From QQUD01 sp039029915 (GTDB lineage: Bacteria > Chloroflexota > Anaerolineae > Promineifilales > Promineifilaceae): a stretch of 10,243 nt of DNA. Below, one piece after another: positions 1 to 6,892 of this stretch (position 1 is the first letter of the stretch; each line of letters starts with the position of its first letter). The DNA is taken from contig JBCCFD010000280.1 of the NCBI GenBank assembly GCA_039029915.1, forward strand, positions 1 through 10,243. The letters run 5' to 3'. The position numbers were made by a program, and so were the translations under genes. The notes beneath the pieces were generated by a model. It did no database searches, had not been told where the DNA came from, and was given only the letters and a program-made list of their open reading frames with translations.

Positions 1-1062
1 CCATTTATCACCCAAAGCGCTGTTCGGGAGCTTTTTTTTATTTTTAGGAAAAGTCAAATAAAGATCGGCCTAGTTTTCGATAGATTTGATTTGTTTTATG
101 AAACAGCATCTTCAAAAATCACCAATTCTCTCAGAGCACTTCGAGATAGTTTTAAGGAAACGATTTTTTATCTGATCTGTATGCGACATGAATTTACTTA
201 TCTATCAAGGTCAAAACATTTAGGCGAACTTCATGAACTTATAGATGAACGGATTTGCTGGGTAAGTTCAATGACAAACTTAGATGCCCGCGAGCTCATA
301 AATCAAGAACTACACCGCTCTCAAAATCATCTGACTGAAGAAGAGATCAGCATCATTTTAGAATTATCTGGTAATTTCCCAGCGCTTTTGAAAGCGATAT
401 GCAACTGGTGGCTTATCGAAAATAACAAGAAACCTATTAAGCAATGGGCAGAACAGTTAAGTCAATATCCACCTATCCAATTTCGATTAGAGGAGTTACT
501 AAGTGGCCTAAGCCAAGAGGAATTGAGTCTTCTTATTCAGTTACATATGAGTTCGCTCAAAACCAACAACGCTTTTTTCACTGATAGCCCTCCCAAAGTA
601 CAAGAACAAAGATTAAAAATCTTATCAAAGCTCATTTTAAAAGGGGTTTGCAAGGAGAATGGGAACCATTATTCCATCCAGGTTGGCGTGCTCCGTAATT
701 ATCTAAATATAAAAGAAAATCTATTTTTTGGACGTATTTGGGTTGATGAAAAATCAGGAGATATCTTTCAGGGGGAAAAGCTCATCGAAAATTTAGCCCC
801 TTTAGAGCACTCCCTTTTAAAATTTTTGCTGTCTAATCCAAGGGAACGTCACACAAAAACAGATATTATTATCAATGCATGGCCTGATGAGCTTAGAAAA
901 AAGGGGGTAACTGATGACAGCCTATATCAAGTTATTATTGGCATCCGTAAAAAAATAGAGCCATTACCGACTAAGCCTTGTTATTTGGTGAATTGGCGAG
1001 GTAAACCAGAGGGAGGATACCAACTTTACCCAGAGGGTCGCCCAAGTTATCTTTCAAATTAA
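1..1062 (+). CDS. STAND-type ATPase with C-terminal OmpR/PhoB-like winged helix (5' partial)
   Basis: The reading frame is open from base 1 to the TAA at 1060-1062, giving 353 visible residues with the N-terminus missing. Visible residues 21-30 (KIGLVFDRFD) look like a Walker B strand: four hydrophobics, then an acidic pair. A following strand ending in CMRHE (near 60-64) resembles the sensor strand of NACHT/STAND ATPases. The segment GNFPALL (124-130) matches the G-x-P helix of that fold. From about 245 to 341 the protein fits a Trans_reg_C winged helix: LAPLEHSLLKFLL, then a recognition-helix region with VTDDSLYQVIIGIRKKIE, then a wing ending GGYQL. It probably acts as a cytoplasmic ATP-regulated transcription regulator; the ligand is unknown. 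The TTG at 91 is an in-frame Leu codon just after Walker B and is not a credible start. The gene is visibly AT-rich (line 301-360 is 37% G+C by count) and lacks the ACGGCCGT octamer. Confidence 0.8.
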   Translation, partial: PFITQSAVRELFFIFRKSQIKIGLVFDRFDLFYETASSKITNSLRALRDSFKETIFYLICMRHEFTYLSRSKHLGELHELIDERICWVSSMTNLDARELINQELHRSQNHLTEEEISIILELSGNFPALLKAICNWWLIENNKKPIKQWAEQLSQYPPIQFRLEELLSGLSQEELSLLIQLHMSSLKTNNAFFTDSPPKVQEQRLKILSKLILKGVCKENGNHYSIQVGVLRNYLNIKENLFFGRIWVDEKSGDIFQGEKLIENLAPLEHSLLKFLLSNPRERHTKTDIIINAWPDELRKKGVTDDSLYQVIIGIRKKIEPLPTKPCYLVNWRGKPEGGYQLYPEGRPSYLSN

Positions 1063-1091
1063 TTTTTTTCATTATAAATTGGCAAAAACTC

Positions 1092-1106
1092 ATAGTATCA
1101 TACTAT
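1092..1106. terminator. Short AT-rich palindrome between convergent genes, possible weak bidirectional terminator
   Basis: ATAGTAT and ATACTAT flank a single C, a perfect 7+1+7 inverted repeat in the 46-nt gap between two convergent genes. A T-rich run follows on each strand (TTTTC on plus, GTTTTTG on minus), as in an intrinsic terminator. The stem is nearly all A-T and would be weak, so an operator-like palindrome is an alternative. Confidence 0.35.
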
Positions 1107-1108
1107 TT

Positions 1109-2041
1109 TCATTCGACGTCGAAGCCGTGTTTTTTGTCGATGAGGTATAACGGCCGTTCTCGCACCTCATCATAAATTCGGCCCAAATACTCCCCCACGA
1201 TGCCTAAACTGATCAACTGAATACTCCCTAAAAAGAGCACCGCCACGAGCGTTGTGGCTTGCCCAAGCAGGGGCTGTTCGGGAAAGAAAAGGCGGGCAAT
1301 AATAACTAAAATGATTGCTATCGTGCTGAGTAAAGCAATAAAAAAGCCAAAATAGGTCGCCAGTTGAAGTGGAAAATAAGAGTAGCCCGTTATTGCATCA
1401 ACAGCGAACCGCGTCATCTTTTTAATCGTAAACTTTGTTTCGCCTGCAAACCGTGCCTTTCGTTCATACATCACACCGATTTGCTTATAGCCAACCCAGC
1501 TTACCATCCCACGCAAAAACCGATTACGTTCCCGCATTTGCAAAACTGAATCCACAACGCCTCGATCCATAAGACGGAAATCACCCGTATCAACCGGAAT
1601 TTTTATACCCGTAATGCGATCAATAAGCCGATAAAATGCTTTAGCCGTTATCTTCTTAAACCAAGTTTCACCCTCGCGGCTGCTGCGCACCCCGTAAACC
1701 ACATCATACCCCTCTTTCCATTTAGCAATCATCTCTAAAATAACTTCAGGGGGGTCTTGTAAATCTGCATCAATAAGCACAACCGCATCCCCGCGAGAAT
1801 GCTCTAACCCAGCCGTTACGGCAACTTGAAAGGTAAAGTTCCTAGATAAGATAATGCCTTTGACTCGGCTATCGGCTTCATGAAGCTCTTGAATAATTTC
1901 GGCGGATCGATCCCGACTGCCATCATCAACCAGCACCAGCTCCCAGTCAAACTCGGTTGCATCAAGCACTTCAGCAATGCAACGGTAAAGTTCGTGTAAT
2001 ACAGGTTCTTCATTATGGACAGGGGAAACGATTGAAATCAT
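1109..2041 (-). CDS. Family 2 glycosyltransferase, polyprenyl-phosphate sugar transferase type (GtrB/DPM1-like)
   Basis: A 310-residue protein with a GT-A catalytic domain followed by two membrane helices. Catalytic features: the N-terminal strand ISIVSPVHNEE, the nucleotide-binding DDGS (39-42), the metal/acceptor motif DADLQDPPE (91-99), and GDFRLMDR near 153-160. Hydrophobic segments at about 222-253 and 263-285 are followed by GEYLGRIYDE, the usual tail of the GtrB/ArnC/DPM1 group. These enzymes move a sugar from a nucleotide donor onto undecaprenyl or dolichyl phosphate at the inner membrane face; the sugar cannot be read from sequence. The family's SRNFGHQ segment is SRNFTFQ here, a small deviation. 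It is the last gene of the minus-strand run, 105 nt after the preceding stop, with no clear Shine-Dalgarno. The stop is TGA, followed one codon later by TAG. Confidence 0.88.
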   Translation of the reverse strand: MISIVSPVHNEEPVLHELYRCIAEVLDATEFDWELVLVDDGSRDRSAEIIQELHEADSRVKGIILSRNFTFQVAVTAGLEHSRGDAVVLIDADLQDPPEVILEMIAKWKEGYDVVYGVRSSREGETWFKKITAKAFYRLIDRITGIKIPVDTGDFRLMDRGVVDSVLQMRERNRFLRGMVSWVGYKQIGVMYERKARFAGETKFTIKKMTRFAVDAITGYSYFPLQLATYFGFFIALLSTIAIILVIIARLFFPEQPLLGQATTLVAVLFLGSIQLISLGIVGEYLGRIYDEVRERPLYLIDKKHGFDVE

Positions 2042-2043
2042 AG

Positions 2044-2081
2044 TTATTGGTTATTGGTGTATTAGTCCAATGGTCTATTGG
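2044..2081. repeat. Heptamer/octamer tandem repeat based on TTATTGG
   Basis: TTATTGG at 2044-2050 is repeated exactly at 2051-2057. Degenerate 8-base units follow: TGTATTAG (2058), TCCAATGG (2066) and TCTATTGG (2074). The array abuts the GT2 start codon and occupies the place where its ribosome-binding site should be. Function is unknown. Confidence 0.55.
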
Positions 2082-2146
2082 TTTTCTAAGGTAACCAATT
2101 TAACGAATATCGCAAATATCACCATCTTCACAAGCTGATTGTCTTT

Positions 2147-2941
2147 TTACTCCACAACAACATCCGCTATTAACCCAACGTGATCAGATGGATAAAGATG
2201 GGCGTCTTCATCGGAAGGAATGTCCAGAAAAATATTGGCAGTGGCTACCTTTTTAATATCCGTCGACACAAAAATATAGTCTAAACAGCCCGCCCAGCCA
2301 AGTGAGAGCATGCCGTCATAAGGTGGTTTAGGGTCTACAAGCGCGGTTGGGAAAGTAGCAAGTGGCTCATATTGATGAACTTGCTCATAAGCAGATAAAA
2401 ATTGTTGTTTAATGTATTGGATGGCTAGGGTTCCAGGCAACGCATTGAAATCACCGGCAATGATTTGGTTGGGCACCCACTTTTGATTTTTAAGCCAGCC
2501 GGTCAGCAACATCGCCTGTTCTTGGCGAGCTTGATGGTTGTTAAATCCAGAGTGCAGGTGCGTGGCCACAAAATCAAGGGTGCGGTTGTTATCCAAGCGA
2601 ACGTTGACGCGCAGAGCGGGTCGTCCACCATAGCCTAGGTTCAGCACGTCATGATAAACAATGGGCAAACGGGTCAGTACCCCCACCCCCTGTCGATATC
2701 CTTCAATGAGGTGACGCTTTCGCTTTTGGACAAGGGTATACGGCCGTTTATTCTCACGACCCAGCCGCGCATTGATTTGCCCGCGTAACCACCGTCCTTG
2801 GCCAATTGAGATATCAATCTCCTGCAGGCTAATCAAATCCGGTGCGGCATCAATTAGCTGACCCACTAAGAGATGGCGACGTCTAAACCAGCGATCTTGA
2901 CGATTGCGGATATTGATAGTGGCTACGCGAATTTTCTGCAT
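2147..2941 (-). CDS. Endonuclease/exonuclease/phosphatase (EEP) family hydrolase
   Basis: A 264-residue protein spanning the whole EEP domain, with all the usual motifs in order: TINIRN (8-13, Asn10), the metal-binding Glu in LQEID (39-43, Glu41), GVGVLTRLPI (85-94), THLH (127-130), GDFNA (163-167, Asp164/Asn166), LDYIF (220-224) and the catalytic SDH (252-254). The family cleaves phosphodiester or phosphomonoester bonds in nucleic acids, inositol phosphates or sphingomyelin, using Mg2+. The substrate is not evident, but the short form without a nuclease-specific insert is typical of cytoplasmic EEP hydrolases of unknown target. No signal peptide is visible. The ATG lies 2 nt after the TAA of the glycosidase gene, so the two are very likely translationally coupled. 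It contains one ACGGCCGT copy, read as Arg-Pro. Confidence 0.87.
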   Translation of the reverse strand: MQKIRVATINIRNRQDRWFRRRHLLVGQLIDAAPDLISLQEIDISIGQGRWLRGQINARLGRENKRPYTLVQKRKRHLIEGYRQGVGVLTRLPIVYHDVLNLGYGGRPALRVNVRLDNNRTLDFVATHLHSGFNNHQARQEQAMLLTGWLKNQKWVPNQIIAGDFNALPGTLAIQYIKQQFLSAYEQVHQYEPLATFPTALVDPKPPYDGMLSLGWAGCLDYIFVSTDIKKVATANIFLDIPSDEDAHLYPSDHVGLIADVVVE

Positions 2942-2943
2942 CG

Positions 2944-4449
2944 TTAATCAAGAGGAATTTCAGTCGTGCCGGGGGAAACGGCCGCTTGCATATTGAGCGT
3001 CGAATCCCGCACCACAAGCGTAAATGGCGTATCCGTTGTAACAACGAGCTTCTCCTCATCACCTACCAAATCGAGTATGCCATCCACACCGAGCGGATAA
3101 TTTTTAACACCATACGCGCCATTCGTTTTGAGTCGTCGGTCCCAATAGACCCGACTTTGCGGCCAATCCACGTGAATACCGATCACATCTTCAAGCAAGA
3201 TAGCAATTGGCGTAATGGCTGAAACGCCCCAAAAATCAGCTTTGGATGGCTCACCCGGTGCGGTCTGTTCTGGCGCATAGTTTTGCCAAAGCGTGCCCGT
3301 TTCTTGGAAAACGGCCGTTACGTGTTCCAAATGCTTTCGGGCGATTTTATGAACCAGCTTGTGCTGTTTACTTTGCCGCAATCCTTTCAGAACCATATAT
3401 GTCGCGGTTGGCCAAACGGCACCGCGCCAGTAGTTCCCCGTTAAGGAATTATACCCTTCGCTATCTGATGATTGGGTGGGCACAGGATGGTGAACGCCAA
3501 ATGACCATGAGTCCCGCAAATGTTGGATAAATGAATGCCGTCTTTCCTTAGGAATCAGGCTCTTTTCCTGTAACCCCCAAAACGCCCCCACTGTTTTCAC
3601 ATCACTAAAACGGCCGTTTGCGTCTTTATCCAAGAAAAATTCGGACTTATCAGACCAAAGCTGGGCATTAATTTGAGAGACCAAAGCTGTTTTCTCATGA
3701 CTCAGCTTTTCAGCTAGCTTATTTTCTTCCAAAACAAGGGCCATCTGCTCTAAAACGGATACGCTTACAGCCGCTTGGAAGCTGGCATCAACCCAGGTCC
3801 AGTGACGATGATGCTTATTGCTATCGGGCACGCGAGGCTGGTTGTCCATGGCGCTGCTCATCCCCGTTGCCCAATACAAGCCGCTCGGCCACGTTCGATT
3901 ATTTTGACACCAGCGATGATACGCTACTAGAGGCCAAAACACCTTGGCTAAGCGCTGAACATCACCCGTTTGACGGAACAAACGCCACTCGGCCCAAGGC
4001 ATAATGTTAGGCCCTGTTGAATTTGGATCAAACGGTGCGAAATAATCACAGCCCGTTTGCATACTAATTTCGCGACAAATAAACCCGTCCGCATGTTGCT
4101 TGGCATAAAAGTTGTCAAAGGCTAAAGAGAAATCAAACGCATTACGGCCGTAAATCGCTAGCTGGGACATAAAAGAAGTGTCCCACATAAACATATTTTG
4201 GTTATATCCCGAATCCAGATACGGCCTTAACAACCCGTTTTTCAGATTAGGGAGCCGCCCCACCCGCCACACCGCTTCCCAACTGCGCCAATAGATAGCT
4301 AACCATTCTGGAAACTCTGGCAGCACGGGGTCTGGTAATTGATCTTTTATAGTGGAAAAATCAGGAATTTCGAATGCCTCAGGTTGAAGCGTTCGAAAAC
4401 GGTTTTTCTGAACAAACGAGGTTTCCTCGTAAATAAACTTCTCTGCCAT
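2944..4449 (-). CDS. GH63-like (alpha/alpha)6-barrel glycoside hydrolase (mannosylglycerate hydrolase/trehalase-like)
   Basis: A 501-residue soluble protein without a signal peptide. Clan GH-G hallmarks are visible: MFMWDTSF (86-93), GMSSAMDNQPR (196-206) whose Asp202 aligns with the family's general acid, DASFQAAV (221-228), YWRGAVWPTATY (340-351), and a late acidic segment NYAPE (390-394) whose Glu394 is a candidate base, followed by DFWGVSAI. GH63 contains inverting enzymes acting on alpha-glucosides, alpha-mannosylglycerate and related glycosides; MGH1-type members have this compact size. The exact substrate cannot be read, and the catalytic glutamate is a tentative assignment. A roughly 80-residue C-terminal beta-rich tail follows the barrel. 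It lies 86 nt downstream of a lipoprotein gene and 2 nt before the EEP gene. Three ACGGCCGT copies fall in it. GH37 trehalase is the main alternative family. Confidence 0.82.
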   Translation of the reverse strand: MAEKFIYEETSFVQKNRFRTLQPEAFEIPDFSTIKDQLPDPVLPEFPEWLAIYWRSWEAVWRVGRLPNLKNGLLRPYLDSGYNQNMFMWDTSFMSQLAIYGRNAFDFSLAFDNFYAKQHADGFICREISMQTGCDYFAPFDPNSTGPNIMPWAEWRLFRQTGDVQRLAKVFWPLVAYHRWCQNNRTWPSGLYWATGMSSAMDNQPRVPDSNKHHRHWTWVDASFQAAVSVSVLEQMALVLEENKLAEKLSHEKTALVSQINAQLWSDKSEFFLDKDANGRFSDVKTVGAFWGLQEKSLIPKERRHSFIQHLRDSWSFGVHHPVPTQSSDSEGYNSLTGNYWRGAVWPTATYMVLKGLRQSKQHKLVHKIARKHLEHVTAVFQETGTLWQNYAPEQTAPGEPSKADFWGVSAITPIAILLEDVIGIHVDWPQSRVYWDRRLKTNGAYGVKNYPLGVDGILDLVGDEEKLVVTTDTPFTLVVRDSTLNMQAAVSPGTTEIPLD

Positions 4450-4468
4450 GAAATCACTTTTTCAAATT

Positions 4469-4496
4469 GGTATAGACCACTATGCGTGGAGAACAA
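4469..4496 (-). promoter_or_regulatory. Possible sigma-70-like promoter for the glycosidase/EEP pair
   Basis: On the minus strand, TTGTTC (4496-4491) and TATACC (4474-4469) are separated by 16 nt, each a 4/6 match to the consensus, in the 86-nt gap before the glycosidase ATG. The spacer also holds a small CCAC/GTGG inverted repeat. The match is weak and could be chance in AT-rich sequence. Confidence 0.22.
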
Positions 4497-4535
4497 AAAG
4501 ATATTTGAAAAACGATACGGTCAATGTGCTTTACT

Positions 4536-5252
4536 TTACCTGATCCATAATTCGGCCGTGCCCGTAAGACGCAAAACATCATCTTCAATGCTTGAGGTTC
4601 TTAATGAATAGCGAATAAACACATTATCCAGCAGCTGACCGTTATAAACCATTGAATCCCCAAAAGCGAGTTGGGTGTAATCACTAGAATTCCCCAAAAT
4701 GGCCAGCGTATTTTCCCCTTGAACTTGTGTACCGGTAAACAGAATTGGCGTGCCTGGGAGCAAATGGCCGACAGGCACTCGATAGTCCACCACAAAGTTT
4801 TTAAAGTTCCAATATGTCGCATCAATAGGCAAGGAGGTGATTTCAATAGGCAGCGGATTCAAGACAGAGACAGTGAGTGGTCCAGCTACCTGCAGAGCAC
4901 CTAAAATCTCCGCACCAACGCGTAGCTCGTAGTTTCCGATCACTCCTGGTGCCATCACGCCATTCCAAAAGAAGGAGTCAGCGTTCCGTTTCACGACCGG
5001 CTGTCCATCTATCTTAACTTGATACACCCCTGATTCTTGAAGGCCAACGTACTCCAACCGAGCCCCGGGAACCATTTCACCTGGTGACAATCCGGCTGTG
5101 TAGGTTGGCGTCCAAAATTCAATGCTGTTGCCAATGGGGGTTGGCGTTGGGGCAGGCCCTAGCCCAATATCAGGGACGGTTGGCAAACTACACGCTAAGG
5201 TCATTAGCATGATTAGCCCACCTACCCAAGTAAAAAGCCTCCGATTTTGCAT
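4536..5252 (-). CDS. Lipoprotein of unknown function with beta-rich repeats
   Basis: I do not recognise this family. Upstream in-frame ATGs exist, but GGGAG at 5264-5260 sits 7 nt before the ATG at 5252-5250 and only 1 nt before the ATG at 5258, so the inner start is preferred (238 residues). The protein then begins MQNRR, followed by a hydrophobic segment ending in LMTLAC, an acceptable but imperfect lipobox with Cys21. A short PAPTPTP linker follows, then about 190 residues rich in alternating hydrophobic strands (SGVYQVKIDG, GNYELRVG, PLTVSVLNPLP, VVDYRVPVGHLLPG). The two halves look like related beta-sandwich modules, suggesting an exported, membrane-anchored surface protein. It lies between the selenoprotein and glycosidase genes, 86 nt from each. 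No exact ACGGCCGT occurs in it; the nearest is TCGGCCGT at 4552. Confidence 0.65.
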   Translation of the reverse strand: MQNRRLFTWVGGLIMLMTLACSLPTVPDIGLGPAPTPTPIGNSIEFWTPTYTAGLSPGEMVPGARLEYVGLQESGVYQVKIDGQPVVKRNADSFFWNGVMAPGVIGNYELRVGAEILGALQVAGPLTVSVLNPLPIEITSLPIDATYWNFKNFVVDYRVPVGHLLPGTPILFTGTQVQGENTLAILGNSSDYTQLAFGDSMVYNGQLLDNVFIRYSLRTSSIEDDVLRLTGTAELWIR

Positions 5253-5258
5253 ACTCAT

Positions 5259-5264
5259 TCTCCC
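5259..5264 (-). promoter_or_regulatory. Shine-Dalgarno that sets the inner start of the 238-residue lipoprotein
   Basis: GGGAGA on the minus strand lies 7 nt (counted from GGGAG) before the ATG at 5252. It is practically adjacent to the ATG at 5258, which is too close for initiation. The signal peptide also reads better from the inner ATG. Confidence 0.6.
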
Positions 5265-5282
5265 AATACTTTTTCGTAGTCT

Positions 5283-5310
5283 GTTGCACGTTGCCTGTGG
5301 CACGTTGCGC
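5283..5310. repeat. Four-unit degenerate heptamer tandem repeat (GTTGCAC type)
   Basis: Four consecutive 7-base units begin at 5283, 5290, 5297 and 5304, each one or two bases from GTTGCAC; CACGTTGC recurs exactly at 5287 and 5301. The array lies in the gap between the selenoprotein stop and the lipoprotein start, just upstream of the latter's ribosome-binding site. Its role is unknown. Confidence 0.55.
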
Positions 5311-5338
5311 GATGAAAACCAAAATACAACACCTCGCG

Positions 5339-6643
5339 CTATTGCTCCTCAATCGTAATGGAAACGATAATGTCTCCTTTGGGGGCCTCAGGATCAACGG
5401 ACGGGTCACGGGGGGCAATGCCCTGAACTACATCCAGCCCTTCGCTAACCTGTCCAAAAATAGTGTAGGCACCGTCAAGCTGTGACACATCTCCAAGGGT
5501 GACGTACCATTGGCTACCGTTGCGATCCGGTCCAGAGTTTGCCATCGCTACCATCCCAGCCTGACCGTGAGAAAGCGAGGCATCTAATTCATTGGGGATG
5601 AAGTAGCCCGGTCCGCCAATGCCAGAGCCGGTTGGATCACCAGTTTGAGCAACAAATCCAGGCAAGACGCGATGGAATGAAATGCCATCAAACCAGCCTT
5701 CCTGAGCTAAAAAGACAAAATTATTGACGGTTATTGGCGCAGATTCAGGGAATAACTCAATGGTAAAAACGTCCCCAGATTCCAGTTCAACCGTTGCGAT
5801 ATATATTTTTTCAACATCAATGACCATCTCGGGGGCCGCATCGTATTGTCGGTCTGCTAAAAATTCAAGCTGAACAAATGCATCCCAAACCCAAAAGGCT
5901 AGCGGGGGTAAGGTTTGTCCAGACAACAGTTCACCATTAAACAAAACGGAGGGGGTTCCCCCTAGACCAAGCCCAAAAGCTTCATTTGTGTCTGCATCAA
6001 CTAGGTCTTTATAGGTATCGTTTTCTAAATCTGCCGCAATTTGGTCAGCATCAATGCCGATGCTTGTGGCGGCCGTCACAAAAAATTCGCGGGCCTGATC
6101 GGGAGCAAGGTTCCCCCAAGCGGCTTGGTTATTGTATAAAAAGTCGTGGTATTCCCAGAAGGCACCTTGAGCACCGGCCGCTTCTGAGGCTTCGGCCGCT
6201 TCTTGGGCATTCGCATGAATGCTATTTAAAGGAAAATGACGGTAAACAACGGTCACGTCGTCAGGATAGGTTTCTAAGAGTTGCGCCAACACGGGCGCAA
6301 ATGCACCGCAGCCCGGTCATTGGAAGTCGCCGTATTCAATGATGACAATACGGCCGTTTTCCACTCCCTTCACCCAATCATCATCCCGAACGATTGAAAC
6401 CGTCTCGGGCAAGACTGGCTCAATTTGAATCACTTCTTGTTCTGGCTCTGACTCAACTTCAACCTCATTCTCAACGGCCGTATCTTCCGATACGGCCTCC
6501 TCTACTGGGGCTTCAGTTGGCGTCTCAACCACTGTGTTGGACTCAGTTGAGACTGCCTCTTCACCCTCATCATTATCACTAGTTTGCGTAGAGCAAGCGG
6601 TGAACAGTAAGATGAGAAAAAGTATAAAAACTGTTCTTTTCAC
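5339..6643 (-). CDS. Selenocysteine-containing DsbA-like oxidoreductase fused to cyclophilin-type peptidyl-prolyl isomerase (lipoprotein)
   Basis: Read through one in-frame TGA, this is a single 434-residue protein. The preferred start is GTG at 6643, because GGAG at 6653-6650 lies 6 nt upstream; ATG at 6655 would add four residues. Residues 1-17 are a lipoprotein signal peptide ending FTAC (Cys17), followed by an acidic linker to about 86. A DsbA-type thioredoxin fold spans roughly 87-265: IIEYGDFQ, then TGA as residue 109, then PGC, HFPLN, FWEYHDFLY, and the cis-Pro motif GTPSVLFNG (Pro231). Residues 280-434 are a cyclophilin with FHRVLPGFVAQTGD (catalytic Arg325) and NGSQWYVTL. The TGA replaces the nucleophilic Cys of CPGC, so residue 109 is inferred to be selenocysteine. 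It probably catalyses thiol-disulfide exchange and prolyl isomerisation on exported proteins. A TGC/TGT-to-TGA sequence error or pseudogene is the main alternative. Confidence 0.8.
6281..6300 (-). promoter_or_regulatory. Candidate bacterial SECIS hairpin in the selenoprotein coding sequence
   Basis: On the mRNA, TTGCGCC and GGCGCAA form a perfect 7-bp stem with the 6-nt loop CGTGTT. The loop starts 23 nt after the TGA and has G as its second base. As I recall the bacterial SECIS consensus, it wants a 16-37 nt spacing, a 4-16 bp stem, a 3-14 nt loop and a G in the first two loop bases; all four are met. A competing stem (CGGGC/GCCCG) closer to the TGA is possible. Confidence 0.7.
6317..6319 (-). 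other. In-frame TGA, predicted selenocysteine recoding site
   Basis: The codon order is GAC TTC CAA TGA CCG GGC TGC. TGA stands where DsbA-like proteins have the first Cys of Cys-Pro-Gly-Cys; the resolving Cys is intact. The frame continues uninterrupted to TAG at 5341-5339 through the remainder of the thioredoxin fold and an intact cyclophilin domain. Confidence 0.78.
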
Positions 6644-6655
6644 AAAAATCTCCAT

Positions 6656-6892
6656 ATTCTTAAACGTTGGAACTATCGCAATTTATTCAGTCATTAACAG
6701 AATTTGGAACAAAATCTATTAGAATTCGTTCTGTAAATTAGAATAGTACTTCTTGATTGTACGTTCGGAAACTAGATTTTGCTACAATAGCCGCCGACAG
6801 TTCCAAGTCTTTCTGATTACTATTCTTTCTCAATTTCCATTGTTCTGTAAAAAATTTATTCTAATTTGATTTCTCAAATAAAGGTGTCATCT
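6656..6892. promoter_or_regulatory. Divergent intergenic control region with clustered small repeats
   Basis: This AT-rich region separates two divergent lipoprotein genes. TTGGAAC occurs at 6667 and 6704, and in inverted form (AGTTCCAA) at 6799-6806. GTTCTGTAAA is repeated at 6728-6737 and 6842-6851. ATTAGAAT occurs at 6718 and 6737, with its reverse complement at 6858-6865. These could be operator half-sites for shared control of the selenoprotein and CxxCxC lipoprotein genes. No confident promoter was found for the minus-strand side. Confidence 0.4.
6780..6788 (+). promoter_or_regulatory. Extended -10 promoter candidate for the CxxCxC lipoprotein gene
   Basis: TGCTACAAT combines a TGn extension with TACAAT, a 5/6 match to the -10 consensus. 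No well-spaced -35 is visible; TTGTAC at 6757-6762 is 20 nt away. Transcription from here would give a leader of about 100 nt. Confidence 0.45.

Noticed and set aside
91..93. TTG as start of the left-edge gene
   Set aside because: The frame is open back to base 1 and encodes a Walker B-like strand just before it, so the TTG is an internal Leu codon.
6317..6319. TGA reassigned to tryptophan or glycine genome-wide
   Set aside because: Trp is encoded by TGG throughout (many in the glycosidase and GT39-like genes) and no other in-frame TGA exists. The GT2 gene also ends in TGA, though TAG follows one codon later.
5986..6342. 118-codon plus-strand ORF opposite the selenoprotein gene
   Set aside because: It is antisense to well-conserved thioredoxin-fold codons, has no family resemblance and no ribosome-binding site; it is a shadow frame.
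5339..6655. Pseudogene caused by a nonsense mutation
   Set aside because: Everything after the TGA is intact, the TGA lies exactly at a catalytic Cys, and a SECIS-like hairpin follows. It is still the main alternative.
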